This document shows, in pieces, positions 1 through 8,273 of a stretch of DNA of 64,000 bases. Position 1 is the stretch's first letter. Every line of letters starts with the position of its first letter. The position numbers and the translations under genes are program-made. The notes under the pieces are model-generated. The model did no database searches and was not told the origin of the DNA. It saw only the letters and a list, made by a program, of their open reading frames with translations. Source of the DNA: a bacterium (GTDB lineage: Bacteria; Patescibacteriota; Saccharimonadia; Saccharimonadales; UBA4665); assembly GCA_021783725.1 (NCBI GenBank), contig JAJXTN010000001.1:79751-143750 (forward strand), in the 5' to 3' direction.

Positions 1-897
1 GAAGTCAACGACCTGGCCACGACTACCATTGACATATCCTTCGGCGAAATTGTTAGCTACGAACATCACTTCGGCGCCAACTTTGAGCTCGAGAATTTCT
101 GGGGCTAATAGACTTTTGGTCAGTTGCTCAACTTTGGCTTTGCCACCCTTGGTATGACTTTGAAAAGATCGGCTTTTACCGGGTAAAGCATCGAGGTGAC
201 GTTGATTTATGGCGTCGACATCTAGGTTGTGCGAATACAGCCGGGTCACCACGACTGATTCTTCGGGTTGTTGGCCAAGACGTTCTTGTAGTAAGCGACC
301 GTGCTCCTCATTAACGTCATCCTGGCGCATGGCCGACAGTAAACTCAAAAGTTTGTCATTACCCTGTTGGCGATGTTGCTCAGACAAATAACAAATTTGC
401 GGTTGTAATTCGTCCCAAGCTTGCGATAAATGCACGAAATCAAAATTGTTAGTCCCGCGTCTTATCGGTGGCAATTGGAATAAATCGCCGACTAAGATTA
501 CTTGAATACCGCCAAAAGCTAAATCATTGCCACGCAATATTTTTGCCAATTGATTGACCATATCGAGTCGCATACCGTGCAACATCGAAACTTCATCAAT
601 GACCAATACATCGATGCTGTTATAACGCTTGATCAAGCGTTCGCTACCGCCTAAGCGTTTCAGGTCATCGGACGATAGACTGTCGAGAATCCCCAAGCCC
701 GACCAAGAATGGATGGTCGTACCGCCGATGTGACTGGCGGCAATACCGGTACTAGCCGTCACTGCCAAGCGCTTGCCAGACCGAATGGCTCGACCGATGA
801 ACTGATTCAGCACATAGGTTTTGCCAGCCCCTGGCGCGCCAGTCAAAAAGACATTAGCGCCGCTAATCATTACCTTTAACGCTTGTGTTTGCCTCAT
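1..897 (-). CDS. PIF1-like SF1B DNA helicase (N-terminal part; gene runs off the window)
   Basis: ATP-dependent 5'-3' DNA helicase of the PIF1/RecD superfamily, likely acting on replication or recombination intermediates. I translated it directly: a Walker A motif (TGAPGAGKT) lies near residues 19-27, a TASTGIAA segment follows, then a Walker B-type VIDEVSML and GDLFQLPP, all typical of PIF1. The start ATG at 897 is preceded by an extended -10 box (TGCTACAAT, box at 907-912), so the message would have almost no leader. About 299 codons are visible. The C-terminal helicase motifs lie outside the window. Family assignment is firm; the cellular role is inferred. Confidence 0.9.
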   Translation of the reverse strand, partial: MRQTQALKVMISGANVFLTGAPGAGKTYVLNQFIGRAIRSGKRLAVTASTGIAASHIGGTTIHSWSGLGILDSLSSDDLKRLGGSERLIKRYNSIDVLVIDEVSMLHGMRLDMVNQLAKILRGNDLAFGGIQVILVGDLFQLPPIRRGTNNFDFVHLSQAWDELQPQICYLSEQHRQQGNDKLLSLLSAMRQDDVNEEHGRLLQERLGQQPEESVVVTRLYSHNLDVDAINQRHLDALPGKSRSFQSHTKGGKAKVEQLTKSLLAPEILELKVGAEVMFVANNFAEGYVNGSRGQVVDF

Positions 898-906
898 AGT
901 CCCCCG

Positions 907-912
907 ATTGTA
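907..912 (-). promoter_or_regulatory. extended -10 box of the PIF1-like gene
   Basis: TACAAT preceded by TG plus one base, ending 9 nt before the ATG at 897. No good -35 is seen. Confidence 0.5.
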
Positions 913-983
913 GCACTGGACGCCTACAATTTATGCATTTTTCATTATCTATTTAACAAATAAATGAGAAATATATTAATTTA

Positions 984-1409
984 TTAATTGTTATTGTGTT
1001 GGAGGCGTGCTTGATTGGCCCAATGATCGGCCAGTTCATTACCTGGATCATTGTTGTGACCACGTACCCAAATCAATTCGGCTTGGCTTATTCGGTATAA
1101 CGGACAGATCTCCATAACGATATCGAGGTTCTTGATACCGCCCTTTTTCTTCCAGCCATTCTTTTCCCATGCCAATGACCAGACGGTAATCGTCTTAATC
1201 CAAAATTCACTATCGCTATGAATTTTACACGGAGCGCCATTAGCGTCTTTCAGCGCCGCCATAATGGCAAAGCCTTCCATCCGAATATTAGTCGTATGCG
1301 CGCCAGACGGTTCCCCGCCCAACACCGCCGGCTTCATATCTTTAATAACCGCAAACCCACCCGGCCCCGGATTCGGACTAGCACTCCCATCGGTATAATA
1401 AATAATCAT
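984..1409 (-). CDS. rnhA: Ribonuclease HI
   Basis: Endonuclease that cuts the RNA strand of RNA-DNA hybrids, for example during primer and R-loop removal. At 141 aa it is close to the usual RNase HI size. It opens with YYTDGSASPNPG; D7, E45, D66 and D128 match the four acidic metal ligands of the family, and H118 in GHNNDPGNELAD matches the catalytic histidine loop. It stands alone behind the PIF1-like gene on the same strand. The upstream region is AT-rich (TTATTA close to the ATG) with no clear Shine-Dalgarno site. Confidence 0.93.
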   Translation of the reverse strand: MIIYYTDGSASPNPGPGGFAVIKDMKPAVLGGEPSGAHTTNIRMEGFAIMAALKDANGAPCKIHSDSEFWIKTITVWSLAWEKNGWKKKGGIKNLDIVMEICPLYRISQAELIWVRGHNNDPGNELADHWANQARLQHNNN

Positions 1410-1470
1410 TGTATTTGTTAATAAAGTTCTTATTGACCAAGTAATTATGTAGTACTTAGAATGGATAGTA

Positions 1471-1641
1471 TTAAGCGTGTTTCTCTTCTAGTTCAACTCG
1501 TTTAAGTAATTCGATGCGCTTATCCATTGAACCTTCTACAGCCTTTGAAAGAATTTTTTCATCAGTAACAAACTCGATAAGCTGATCCTGATTTTGCTTA
1601 CGAGTAAACTTAGAATTTAACTTACGTATAATATATTTCAT
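1471..1641 (-). CDS. 56-aa basic protein directly downstream of the zeta-like kinase
   Basis: Small ORF read from the sequence. The protein starts MKYIIRKLNSKFTRK and ends KRVELEEKHA. It begins 9 nt after the kinase stop codon, with a convincing Shine-Dalgarno site (AGGAAG) that overlaps the kinase end, so the two are probably co-translated. It is rich in Lys, Arg, Glu and Asp and is likely helical in its second half (SMDKRIELLKRVELEE). I recognise no family. Position and size make a partner or antitoxin of the kinase possible, but in the classical epsilon-zeta system the antitoxin gene precedes the toxin. Function unknown. Confidence 0.6.
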   Translation of the reverse strand: MKYIIRKLNSKFTRKQNQDQLIEFVTDEKILSKAVEGSMDKRIELLKRVELEEKHA

Positions 1642-1650
1642 TCTTGCTTC

Positions 1651-2367
1651 CTAATACTCTAAAGTATAAGGCTTATCAATTATCTTATCAACTTCTATTA
1701 ATTCTGTTGTAATATAATAATCTTTATCCCTTAGTTTCTTCTGTACTACTGCGACAATCTGGAATTGTGGGTTCTCTGCAAACCTTTTTCTAACTTCTTT
1801 CAGGTTGACTATAATATTCTTGCATGCAGCAACAAAACCATCCCTGCTAACTCCACGGTAAGTTTCCAATTCTCTTTTCTGAGTATAGTCCCAAGCTGTT
1901 TCAGCATTATCATAAAGATAAAAAAGTACTACAAAATATCCATTATCGAGTAAATCACCAATAGTATTAACGGTTGCGCCTGATTTTCCGGAGAATGTTC
2001 CATCAATCATCATGTTATATCGACCATGTTTAGCAATATCTATGCATCGTGCTAGAACTACATTCCCTGAAGACCTGAATTTATAATAATCTTTAGGGGT
2101 ATAGTCTGGATATACCGTAACAATTTGATCCAGATCTATTCTTACAAAATTTGAATTACCCTTTGTCTTTATTAGTACTTCACTCAAAGTGTCCAAAAAT
2201 TCCGTTTTCCCAGCACCTGGCAATCCAGCCATCACAAATGCAACTGGTGTTTCTGTAGCGCTAATTGGAGTAGCTTTAGATTCTTTGATTAGAAGATTAG
2301 CGATGTATTTCTTCTTTTTCTCATTACTTAAAGAATCAAAATCGTCAGCTGAAATATCCAAGTTCAT
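1651..2367 (-). CDS. Zeta-toxin-type P-loop kinase
   Basis: Predicted P-loop kinase of the zeta toxin / UDP-N-acetylglucosamine kinase family, whose characterised members phosphorylate UDP-GlcNAc and block wall synthesis. The 238-aa protein has Walker A GLPGAGKT at 48-55, then the DLDQ segment with the family aspartate, an IDGTFSG segment, and YLYDNAETAWDYTQKRE with the conserved arginine near its end. It starts 3 nt after the glyS stop, so it is co-transcribed with glyS. The stretch 1410-2367 looks more AT-rich than its neighbours, consistent with a later insertion. A housekeeping kinase role is the main alternative. Family firm; toxin activity unproven. Confidence 0.85.
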   Translation of the reverse strand: MNLDISADDFDSLSNEKKKKYIANLLIKESKATPISATETPVAFVMAGLPGAGKTEFLDTLSEVLIKTKGNSNFVRIDLDQIVTVYPDYTPKDYYKFRSSGNVVLARCIDIAKHGRYNMMIDGTFSGKSGATVNTIGDLLDNGYFVVLFYLYDNAETAWDYTQKRELETYRGVSRDGFVAACKNIIVNLKEVRKRFAENPQFQIVAVVQKKLRDKDYYITTELIEVDKIIDKPYTLEY

Positions 2368-2370
2368 CGA

Positions 2371-3810
2371 TTAGTCTTTGAGGGATTCTATTAATTCGCT
2401 AATTACAATTCGGGTTTGTTTAGTGGTGTCACGGTCGCGAACGGTGACGGTGTTGGCGGTGTCGCCTTCTAGGGTGTCGAAGTCGATTACTACGCAGTAT
2501 GGGGTGCCGATTTCGTCTTGGCGGCGATAGCGTTTACCGATGTTGCTGTTATCGTCCCACATAACATTGCCGAACTCTTTCTTCAGCATCGAGTAAACTT
2601 CGCGGGCTTTAGCCACTAGCTCTGGCTTATTCTTGAGAAGTGGGCTAACTGCTACGCGATATGGTGCGATAGAAGGTTTGAGCTTGAGTACTACGCGCTG
2701 TTCTCCATTCACTTCTTCTTCGTGATACGCGTCTGTTAATACAGCCATAAGCATGCGCCCAACACCAACTGAACTTTCAATAACATATGGTATAAATCGC
2801 TCGCGAGTTGATTCTTCAAAATATGATAAATCTTTACCGCTCACTCGCGCATGGTTGCTAAGGTCAAAGTCTGTTCGATTATGGGTACCCCAGAGCTCTT
2901 TAAAGCCTTGCGGGAAATTAAAGTAAATGTCATGTGCGGCGGCAGCATAGTGAGCGCGTTCTTTTTCGTCATGTTCGTGCCACTGCAAGTTTGATTCGGC
3001 GATACCAAGACGATTAAATAAGAAATCCCAGGCAAAATCTCGCCAGCGCTGATACACCTCTTCTTGGTCAGCTGGAGGTATAAAATATTGCATTTCCATC
3101 TGTTCAAGTTCTCGGACTCGAAATATAAAGTCACGGGGGGAAATTTCGTTGCGAAATGCTTTGCCTATTTGCGCTACGCCGAATGGTAATTTGGCACGCA
3201 TAGTTTCACGAACATTATCATAATTGGTAAATATTGAACCAGCTGTTTCTGGGCGTAGGTATGCTAATTGCGTCTTTTCAAAAATCCTTACAGAAAAAGC
3301 TTTGCCTTCTTCCGTTTCAAAAAAACTACTATCTATGAATTGAACAGCGGCGGCGTCATCACCCTTACCTACTGGGCCAATAAAAGTCTCCATCATCATG
3401 TTAAACACACGCGGTTCGCTTAGTGCATTACCGTCAGGAGACTTCATGTCCTTTAATAACTCTTTTAGTTCAGCTAAATCAGTTGAATCTGTATTTGCAA
3501 GATGATCAGCGCGATATCGTTTGTGAGTTACGAGGTCTTCGACCATTGGATCGGTGAATCCAGCAACGTGACCACTTGCCTCCCACAATTTAGGGTTCTG
3601 AATAATCGCACCGTCTACACCAAATATGTTGTCATGCTCGCGAACCATCGCGCGCCACCACTCTTGCTTAATATTGTTAACGAGTTCCACTCCCAGTGGA
3701 CCGTAATCATAGAATCCGGCAAGGCCACCATATATTTCACTGGCCTGAAAAACAAAGCCGCGGCGTTTGCACAGACTAACGATTGCTTCTAGGGTTGGTG
3801 TATCGGCCAT
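2371..3810 (-). CDS. glyS: Glycyl-tRNA synthetase (single-chain dimeric type)
   Basis: Class II synthetase that charges tRNA-Gly, of the one-chain alpha2 type found in Thermus, many Gram-positives, archaea and eukaryotes, not the alpha2beta2 type. The 479-aa protein has ETAGSIFTNY, motif 2 with FRNEISPR, the EQMEMQYF signature and a C-terminal anticodon-binding domain (IAPYRVAVSPLL onward). The start ATG at 3810 follows TGTTACAAT with a 7-nt gap, so the transcript is predicted to be leaderless. The -10 lies just beyond the end of recO. The zeta-like kinase follows in the same operon. Confidence 0.96.
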   Translation of the reverse strand: MADTPTLEAIVSLCKRRGFVFQASEIYGGLAGFYDYGPLGVELVNNIKQEWWRAMVREHDNIFGVDGAIIQNPKLWEASGHVAGFTDPMVEDLVTHKRYRADHLANTDSTDLAELKELLKDMKSPDGNALSEPRVFNMMMETFIGPVGKGDDAAAVQFIDSSFFETEEGKAFSVRIFEKTQLAYLRPETAGSIFTNYDNVRETMRAKLPFGVAQIGKAFRNEISPRDFIFRVRELEQMEMQYFIPPADQEEVYQRWRDFAWDFLFNRLGIAESNLQWHEHDEKERAHYAAAAHDIYFNFPQGFKELWGTHNRTDFDLSNHARVSGKDLSYFEESTRERFIPYVIESSVGVGRMLMAVLTDAYHEEEVNGEQRVVLKLKPSIAPYRVAVSPLLKNKPELVAKAREVYSMLKKEFGNVMWDDNSNIGKRYRRQDEIGTPYCVVIDFDTLEGDTANTVTVRDRDTTKQTRIVISELIESLKD

Positions 3811-3817
3811 TTAGACT

Positions 3818-3823
3818 ATTGTA
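3818..3823 (-). promoter_or_regulatory. extended -10 box of glyS (leaderless)
   Basis: TGTTACAAT with TACAAT ending 7 nt before the ATG, matching the spacing seen at ftsE, whose promoter shares the nine-base core TGTTACAAT. Confidence 0.6.
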
Positions 3824-3831
3824 ACAGATGA

Positions 3832-4539
3832 CTAGCCGAGAGTGTTAGAGCCTCTTATATAAAGATCACTCAAGGTTTTAACAACCGGTCTAATATCAGC
3901 CAGACTTTCGACGACTCCGTCGACTCGACTCAAAGCGATTGGGCTGTTGCCACCGAAAATCAAGCGTAGAGTTTTTATCTGATTGGCATCGAAATGACCA
4001 TCACTAGTTTTGTGAAATGATACGCTGTCGAAATCGAAATCGTAATGACCAGCAATCTCCAGTCGATGACCGTCAGTATCATCCAATAGGTTTGGGGTGT
4101 GGCCGTCCAAATGCAATAACTGGGCCATGAACCACAGTTCGACCAGCATTAGTGGCACTTCGGCATCATCTAGCGCCAAGAAAGCCCGCTCTAACAGCTC
4201 AAAATAATCGGCTTCTGGTTGATCTTCGGTGGCCGTATTCAACAGTTTAATCAATCGGTAGCCGAGTTGAACCCGATCAATGTCTTGAACAATCCGACCA
4301 AAATGTTTAATCAGTCTAGACGATACCATCGTGCCTATTTCACCGAGGCCACGGATATAACTGACTTCACTAATACTGAACAGCTCGATACCACCTGCTA
4401 AACGACTTTTGATTTTGCGCACGCCCCGGGCCATCAACCGCAGTTTGCCATGATCGGGAGTCAAAACCGTGACGATACGATCAGCTTCACCGTAATCGGT
4501 CCGACTGAGAATTATACCGGTAGTTTGAAGCTGTTTCAC
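3832..4539 (-). CDS. recO: DNA repair protein RecO
   Basis: Recombination mediator that helps load RecA on SSB-coated single-stranded DNA with RecR. The 235-aa product shows the N-terminal OB-fold signature (TTGIILSRTDYGEADRIVTVLTPDHGKLRLMARGVRK) within its first 45 residues and a helical C-terminal part. No C4 zinc-finger cysteines are visible in the C-terminal part, unlike many RecO proteins. The start overlaps the stop of the receiver-like gene by 4 nt (ATGA type), so translation is coupled with the upstream pair. Confidence 0.9.
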   Translation of the reverse strand: MKQLQTTGIILSRTDYGEADRIVTVLTPDHGKLRLMARGVRKIKSRLAGGIELFSISEVSYIRGLGEIGTMVSSRLIKHFGRIVQDIDRVQLGYRLIKLLNTATEDQPEADYFELLERAFLALDDAEVPLMLVELWFMAQLLHLDGHTPNLLDDTDGHRLEIAGHYDFDFDSVSFHKTSDGHFDANQIKTLRLIFGGNSPIALSRVDGVVESLADIRPVVKTLSDLYIRGSNTLG

Positions 4540-4922
4540 GCTGGTATCGGGGCCAGACTGGCAACCATTCTGAGCATATTGGCCAGCGACGTTTTGGGCT
4601 TATAGGCGTAAGCTACAACACCGAGTTCTTTGGCTAAAATGTCTTGACTGCCACCGAACTCCACTTCCGGAACATTACTTAGAATCATCACTGGCACCGA
4701 CTGCCACTCCGGATAAGATCGAAACTCGTACAAGAATTCGATGCCCGAATGATTGATCAATTGGACTTCTAAGATAATGAGATCCGGACAAATGGCATCG
4801 GCGGCGAATATCGCCGACTGGGCGCTAGCGCACATCAACACTTCATAACCAGCTGATTCCAAACTAGTTCGGTAGATATCAGCCAATATCCGATCGGGTT
4901 CGATGAGTAATATCTGGGCCAT
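4536..4922 (-). CDS. Receiver-like protein with Glu in place of the phospho-Asp
   Basis: A 128-aa stand-alone receiver (CheY-like) fold. It starts AQILLIEPD and has LIILEVQL where active receivers have the phosphorylated Asp; here that residue is E52. The second acidic-pocket position is Pro (P9). S82 and K108 (YAYKPK) keep the switch Ser/Thr and the conserved Lys. It is therefore probably not phosphorylated and may mimic a constitutively active state. It is joined to a degenerate kinase-like gene upstream (no gap) and to recO downstream (4-nt overlap). Fold assignment is secure; signalling role inferred. Confidence 0.8.
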   Translation of the reverse strand: MAQILLIEPDRILADIYRTSLESAGYEVLMCASAQSAIFAADAICPDLIILEVQLINHSGIEFLYEFRSYPEWQSVPVMILSNVPEVEFGGSQDILAKELGVVAYAYKPKTSLANMLRMVASLAPIPA

Positions 4923-5633
4923 TTATACCAACTGTAGTTGATTATTGAGCTGCAGAACAGTACCGAGGCCAAATAAATGTTGGTGTCTGGACACTTTGAG
5001 TTTGAGGCTCATGGCCGATAGTAAAGCATCAGCTACGAATATACCTGCCCCACTACTTTGACTAAGTCCAGCCAGCGGCTGTCGAGCTCGGCCTTGCAAA
5101 GAACGACCTTGACGCAAAAGATCGCCAGTCAAATGTTCAGTATCAGCGTACAGACCAGCGACAATGCCATAACGACAACGGTGAGTCGCTAAATGCAGTT
5201 TGAGCTGATTGGTTTCCAAGGCTGGCAAAGCTTCAATCAATGAAGTACCCAAGCTAACTAGAGCCGCCTGCAGGGCAATGCGATTAGCCATGACTGGACC
5301 AAAGCGGCCAGCAATATTTAGTTCCAAACCAACGCCATAACTTTTGGCCAAGCTATCAAGTTGCTGTCCAGTATCGTACAACACCGATGATACCGAAACC
5401 GGTTCAATGTCCAACAATTGATGATCAAGACTCAGCCGGACGCCCAAAACATAATTATCGATAAGTGCCAGCGCACTATCAGCCGTGGTTTGGATAGCAC
5501 TGATATCGGTATTGCCAATCAATAGTGCCTGCTCAGCTTGGCGAGCAATCTGAAGTAATGGCAATTTGAGTTGTTCGGCGACACTCAACAACAGCTCTTG
5601 TGACAAGATAGTCGGATCGGCTGACTGAAACAC
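4923..5633 (-). CDS. Degenerate histidine-kinase-like protein
   Basis: 236 aa, GTG start, immediately before the receiver-like gene. The N-terminal SVAEQLKLPLLQIARQ resembles the dimerisation/phosphoacceptor helix (S-H-E-L-R-x-P-L pattern), but the histidine position is Glu (E20). The C-terminal part ends with GAGIFVADALLSAMSLKLKV and FGLGTVLQLNNQ, which resemble the G2 region and last strand of a HATPase domain, while a clear N-box (asparagine) is not seen. There is no membrane segment or sensor domain. It is probably a pseudokinase or scaffold. Homology is inferred from patterns only and could be wrong. Confidence 0.55.
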   Translation of the reverse strand: MFQSADPTILSQELLLSVAEQLKLPLLQIARQAEQALLIGNTDISAIQTTADSALALIDNYVLGVRLSLDHQLLDIEPVSVSSVLYDTGQQLDSLAKSYGVGLELNIAGRFGPVMANRIALQAALVSLGTSLIEALPALETNQLKLHLATHRCRYGIVAGLYADTEHLTGDLLRQGRSLQGRARQPLAGLSQSSGAGIFVADALLSAMSLKLKVSRHQHLFGLGTVLQLNNQLQLV

Positions 5634-5718
5634 TTTTGTACTATCCCCCAGATATTATCTAAAGTAAGTATAACTCAAAAAGTCCAACCACTGTTAAATA
5701 TAATGTGTCAGAGGGCAG

Positions 5719-6390
5719 CTAAGGCGAATAACTTAGATTCGGCAAAATGTAAGTATTGAAATCATTAAGATATTGACTACCCTCTGTCCATACTTGCAAT
5801 GTTTTATCGCGCAACGGCAGAACTACCATCGTACCTGTTTTGCTATCACTGATTTGACCGCTGACTTTAACACCGACTTGGCTAGGCACTTTTGGCAAAG
5901 AATAGGCCGTGACTGTTGTGGCGGCTACCTGTGGGCCGGTCAGCGACTGATTGATGGCTTGAACGGTTTGACTATAACTCTGGGCAATCACTTGGACCCT
6001 CAATGCGAATATCGAGTTGGTGTCAGTAATCGACGGTACGGTAGAGTTAGCGAAATAGCCATCAACTAAAGCTGTGTTGTTGGAACCGCTATCGTCGACG
6101 TAGCCACTCCATGTCTTCGGGAACATGACTACTAGGCTGCCATAAGCTTGAGGACCGTTATAGGTGCGTAGTGGCGATTTTTGGGCTTCAGCGAACTGAG
6201 CATCTTTAGCAGTACCCTCTTGTTGCTTGGCGACGGTCACGGCGGCAGCAATTTTAGCATCGACATTATTCTTATAATCTTGGCGACCCTTGAAAGCCCA
6301 ACCACCGAATACGAGAGCGATTATCAGGAATACTACCAGTCCCAAGGACAATAGCCAGGAACTTGACCCAAGTTGGTTAAGCTTATGCAT
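5719..6390 (-). CDS. Membrane-anchored extracytoplasmic protein, unknown function
   Basis: 223 aa. A short N-terminus is followed by one hydrophobic helix (about residues 12-34), an Ala/Lys/Gln-rich stretch likely to be helical (about 40-75) and a globular C-terminal domain with many Ser, Thr, Val and Asn (FPKTWSGYVDD, SLPKVPSQVGV). This arrangement suggests a protein anchored in the membrane with its domain outside. I do not recognise the domain. The ATG lies 6 nt after a possible -10 (TAACAT, 6397-6402), so the message may be leaderless. Confidence 0.75.
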   Translation of the reverse strand: MHKLNQLGSSSWLLSLGLVVFLIIALVFGGWAFKGRQDYKNNVDAKIAAAVTVAKQQEGTAKDAQFAEAQKSPLRTYNGPQAYGSLVVMFPKTWSGYVDDSGSNNTALVDGYFANSTVPSITDTNSIFALRVQVIAQSYSQTVQAINQSLTGPQVAATTVTAYSLPKVPSQVGVKVSGQISDSKTGTMVVLPLRDKTLQVWTEGSQYLNDFNTYILPNLSYSP

Positions 6391-6427
6391 ATGGTAATGT
6401 TAGCGAAGTTTACCCGAGCTGGCAAGT

Positions 6428-6916
6428 CTATCGATAAGTGTAAACTGACACGCCGTTGGTCTGCTTATCAAACGACTTATCGGGCACCGTAAAGGCCACG
6501 CTTATTAACTTAATCGGTTTATGCTGGTAATGGTTGATCGCCGTATCAAGTTTGGACATATATTTTTGCAGCAAGAACACATATATGGCGTCGGCTGGTG
6601 GCCAAGGTTTAGTCCAGAAGTTGCCCCATATTACTGTGACTTGCGATCGATAAGCTCTAGTCCGAAACCAAGCTAGCAACGCCAGAAATGGATTAAGTTC
6701 ATAGCCAGTTACTTTTAAGCCAAGGCTGGCGGCCGCCAATAACACTTTGCCATCACCACAGCCTAGCTCCAACAAATGGTCGCCAGGCTTAAGCCCAGCT
6801 AGTTTGAGACCGGTATCAATTTGCGGTTTTAAAGTTGGCAAATACGGTGCGCCGTAGAGCAATACATAGCCAAAACTCAATATGAATATCAAACCAAGGC
6901 TAGTCAGCCAGATCAT
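6428..6916 (-). CDS. Membrane-anchored class I SAM-dependent methyltransferase
   Basis: 162 aa. An N-terminal hydrophobic helix (about 3-21) precedes a short Rossmann methyltransferase core with motif I LLELGCGDG (48-56) and a VTGYELN acidic loop (motif II). The C-terminal half is compact. The usual motif IV residues are not obvious, so the substrate cannot be named; lipid and membrane-bound substrates are possible. It overlaps xseB by 4 nt, so it is part of the xseA-xseB transcription unit. Confidence 0.75.
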   Translation of the reverse strand: MIWLTSLGLIFILSFGYVLLYGAPYLPTLKPQIDTGLKLAGLKPGDHLLELGCGDGKVLLAAASLGLKVTGYELNPFLALLAWFRTRAYRSQVTVIWGNFWTKPWPPADAIYVFLLQKYMSKLDTAINHYQHKPIKLISVAFTVPDKSFDKQTNGVSVYTYR

Positions 6917-7119
6917 TTATCGGTCGCAAATTTAGCTTTTAGCTCAGTAATCTTATTTTCGGCCGTCTTGAGATAAGTTTCCAGCTCATGGACTACGACT
7001 AATCCCCGTTCATAATGTTTGATGGCTAGATCAATATCTAAATCAGCCGTTTGAAGTTCGGCCATAATTGATTCAAGTTCTGAATTTAATTGCTGATAAC
7101 TAGGTTTGGTAGCTGACAT
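6913..7119 (-). CDS. xseB: Exodeoxyribonuclease VII small subunit
   Basis: Small subunit of exonuclease VII, which degrades single-stranded DNA to short oligonucleotides. At 68 aa with the family pattern (YQQLNSELESIMAEL, LDIDLAIKHYERGL) it is a helical hairpin. I use the ATG at 7119 and not the TTG two codons upstream, because AAGGA at the end of xseA lies at the right distance from the ATG. Its start region abuts the xseA stop and its end overlaps the methyltransferase gene. Confidence 0.92.
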   Translation of the reverse strand: MSATKPSYQQLNSELESIMAELQTADLDIDLAIKHYERGLVVVHELETYLKTAENKITELKAKFATDK

Positions 7120-7121
7120 AA

Positions 7122-8273
7122 TCAATCCTTAATATTAAGTTTAGTGACATCGGCCGTAAAATCACCCTTGGCTAAACGTACTTTCACTATAGCACCGACT
7201 TTTAATTGTTGAGTGTCACGGACTAGCTGGTTCTGATTATCGCGAACGACTGCGTAACCGCGACTCAAAATGCTTTGCGGATTATACGCCGTTAACAATT
7301 GTCGATAACTATCATTCTGGGTGTAAGCTCGTTTAATCACCTGCTGAGTGTCATAAACTAATTTATCAACCTTAGATTGAAAACTACTGCTTGTCTGTCC
7401 GATCAATCGCCGGACAGCTAACTCCAGTTGTTGGCTAGATTGGCTCAATTGGTCTAGAACTTGGCGCCGATCCGGCACCAATAATTCGGCGGCATTGCTG
7501 GGCGTGCTAGCTTGCTTGTCGGCGGCTAGTTCAGCCAGCGACAAATCAATTTCGTGTCCGATCGCCACCAACGTCGGCACTCGACTGCCAGCAACGGCTC
7601 GAGTCACCGATTCGCTACTGAAGGCCGCCAAATCTTCGGCACTACCACCACCCCTAATCAGTATTAATACTTCGGGTGGTTCGGCCATGGCATTGAATTG
7701 ACCAATAGCTTGGACAATCTGACTCGGCGCAATCTCGCCCTGCACTTGCACGTCAATCAAATCAATCGCTACTCCCTGCCACCGAGCATTGAGAATTTTC
7801 ACGAAATCGGCGTAGGCCGCTGATTGTTTAGATGTTATCAACCCGATGCGTGACGGCGGATATGGTAATAATCGCTTACGTGATTCGTCGAACAAACCTT
7901 CTTTAACCAATTTGGCTTTCAGTAATTCGGCGGCCCGACGAATAGTCCCCTCACCAGCTGGTTGAATCGATAAAACGTTGACACTAAAGCCATATAGGGC
8001 ATGCAATCGTGGCTGACCACGAACTTTGAGTAACATCCCATCCTCTAACGGCCCAGGCAATTGATAGATCGTGCCAAAGAATTTTACTGACGCTGTTTCG
8101 TCTTTCAGATCGAAGTACACCCAGCGGTTTTTGCTAACCCGCAGATTGGCCAACTCTCCCTGGATAACGACAGACGGATACGCAAAATCTAATGTTTGAT
8201 TGAGCAAGGCAACAAATTCGCTAACTCCAAGTTCGATAGTTTGATCGTCTAACACATCAACCCTGTTCGACAC
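7122..8273 (-). CDS. xseA: Exodeoxyribonuclease VII large subunit
   Basis: Catalytic subunit of exonuclease VII. 383 aa: an N-terminal OB fold (VSEFVALLNQTLDFAYPSVVIQGELAN), then the nuclease domain with IGLITSKQSAAY, RGGGSAEDLAAF and the VAIGHEID motif, and a short coiled C-terminus. E. coli XseA is longer (about 450 aa), so the coiled part is reduced. The start at 8273 is GTG; another GTG at 8255, one base after the upstream stop and behind CAGGG, is equally plausible and would remove six residues. It overlaps the flippase gene. Confidence 0.93.
   Translation of the reverse strand: MSNRVDVLDDQTIELGVSEFVALLNQTLDFAYPSVVIQGELANLRVSKNRWVYFDLKDETASVKFFGTIYQLPGPLEDGMLLKVRGQPRLHALYGFSVNVLSIQPAGEGTIRRAAELLKAKLVKEGLFDESRKRLLPYPPSRIGLITSKQSAAYADFVKILNARWQGVAIDLIDVQVQGEIAPSQIVQAIGQFNAMAEPPEVLILIRGGGSAEDLAAFSSESVTRAVAGSRVPTLVAIGHEIDLSLAELAADKQASTPSNAAELLVPDRRQVLDQLSQSSQQLELAVRRLIGQTSSSFQSKVDKLVYDTQQVIKRAYTQNDSYRQLLTAYNPQSILSRGYAVVRDNQNQLVRDTQQLKVGAIVKVRLAKGDFTADVTKLNIKD

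Noticed and set aside
3502..3792. 96-codon plus-strand ORF opposite glyS
   Set aside because: Antisense shadow of a well conserved gene.
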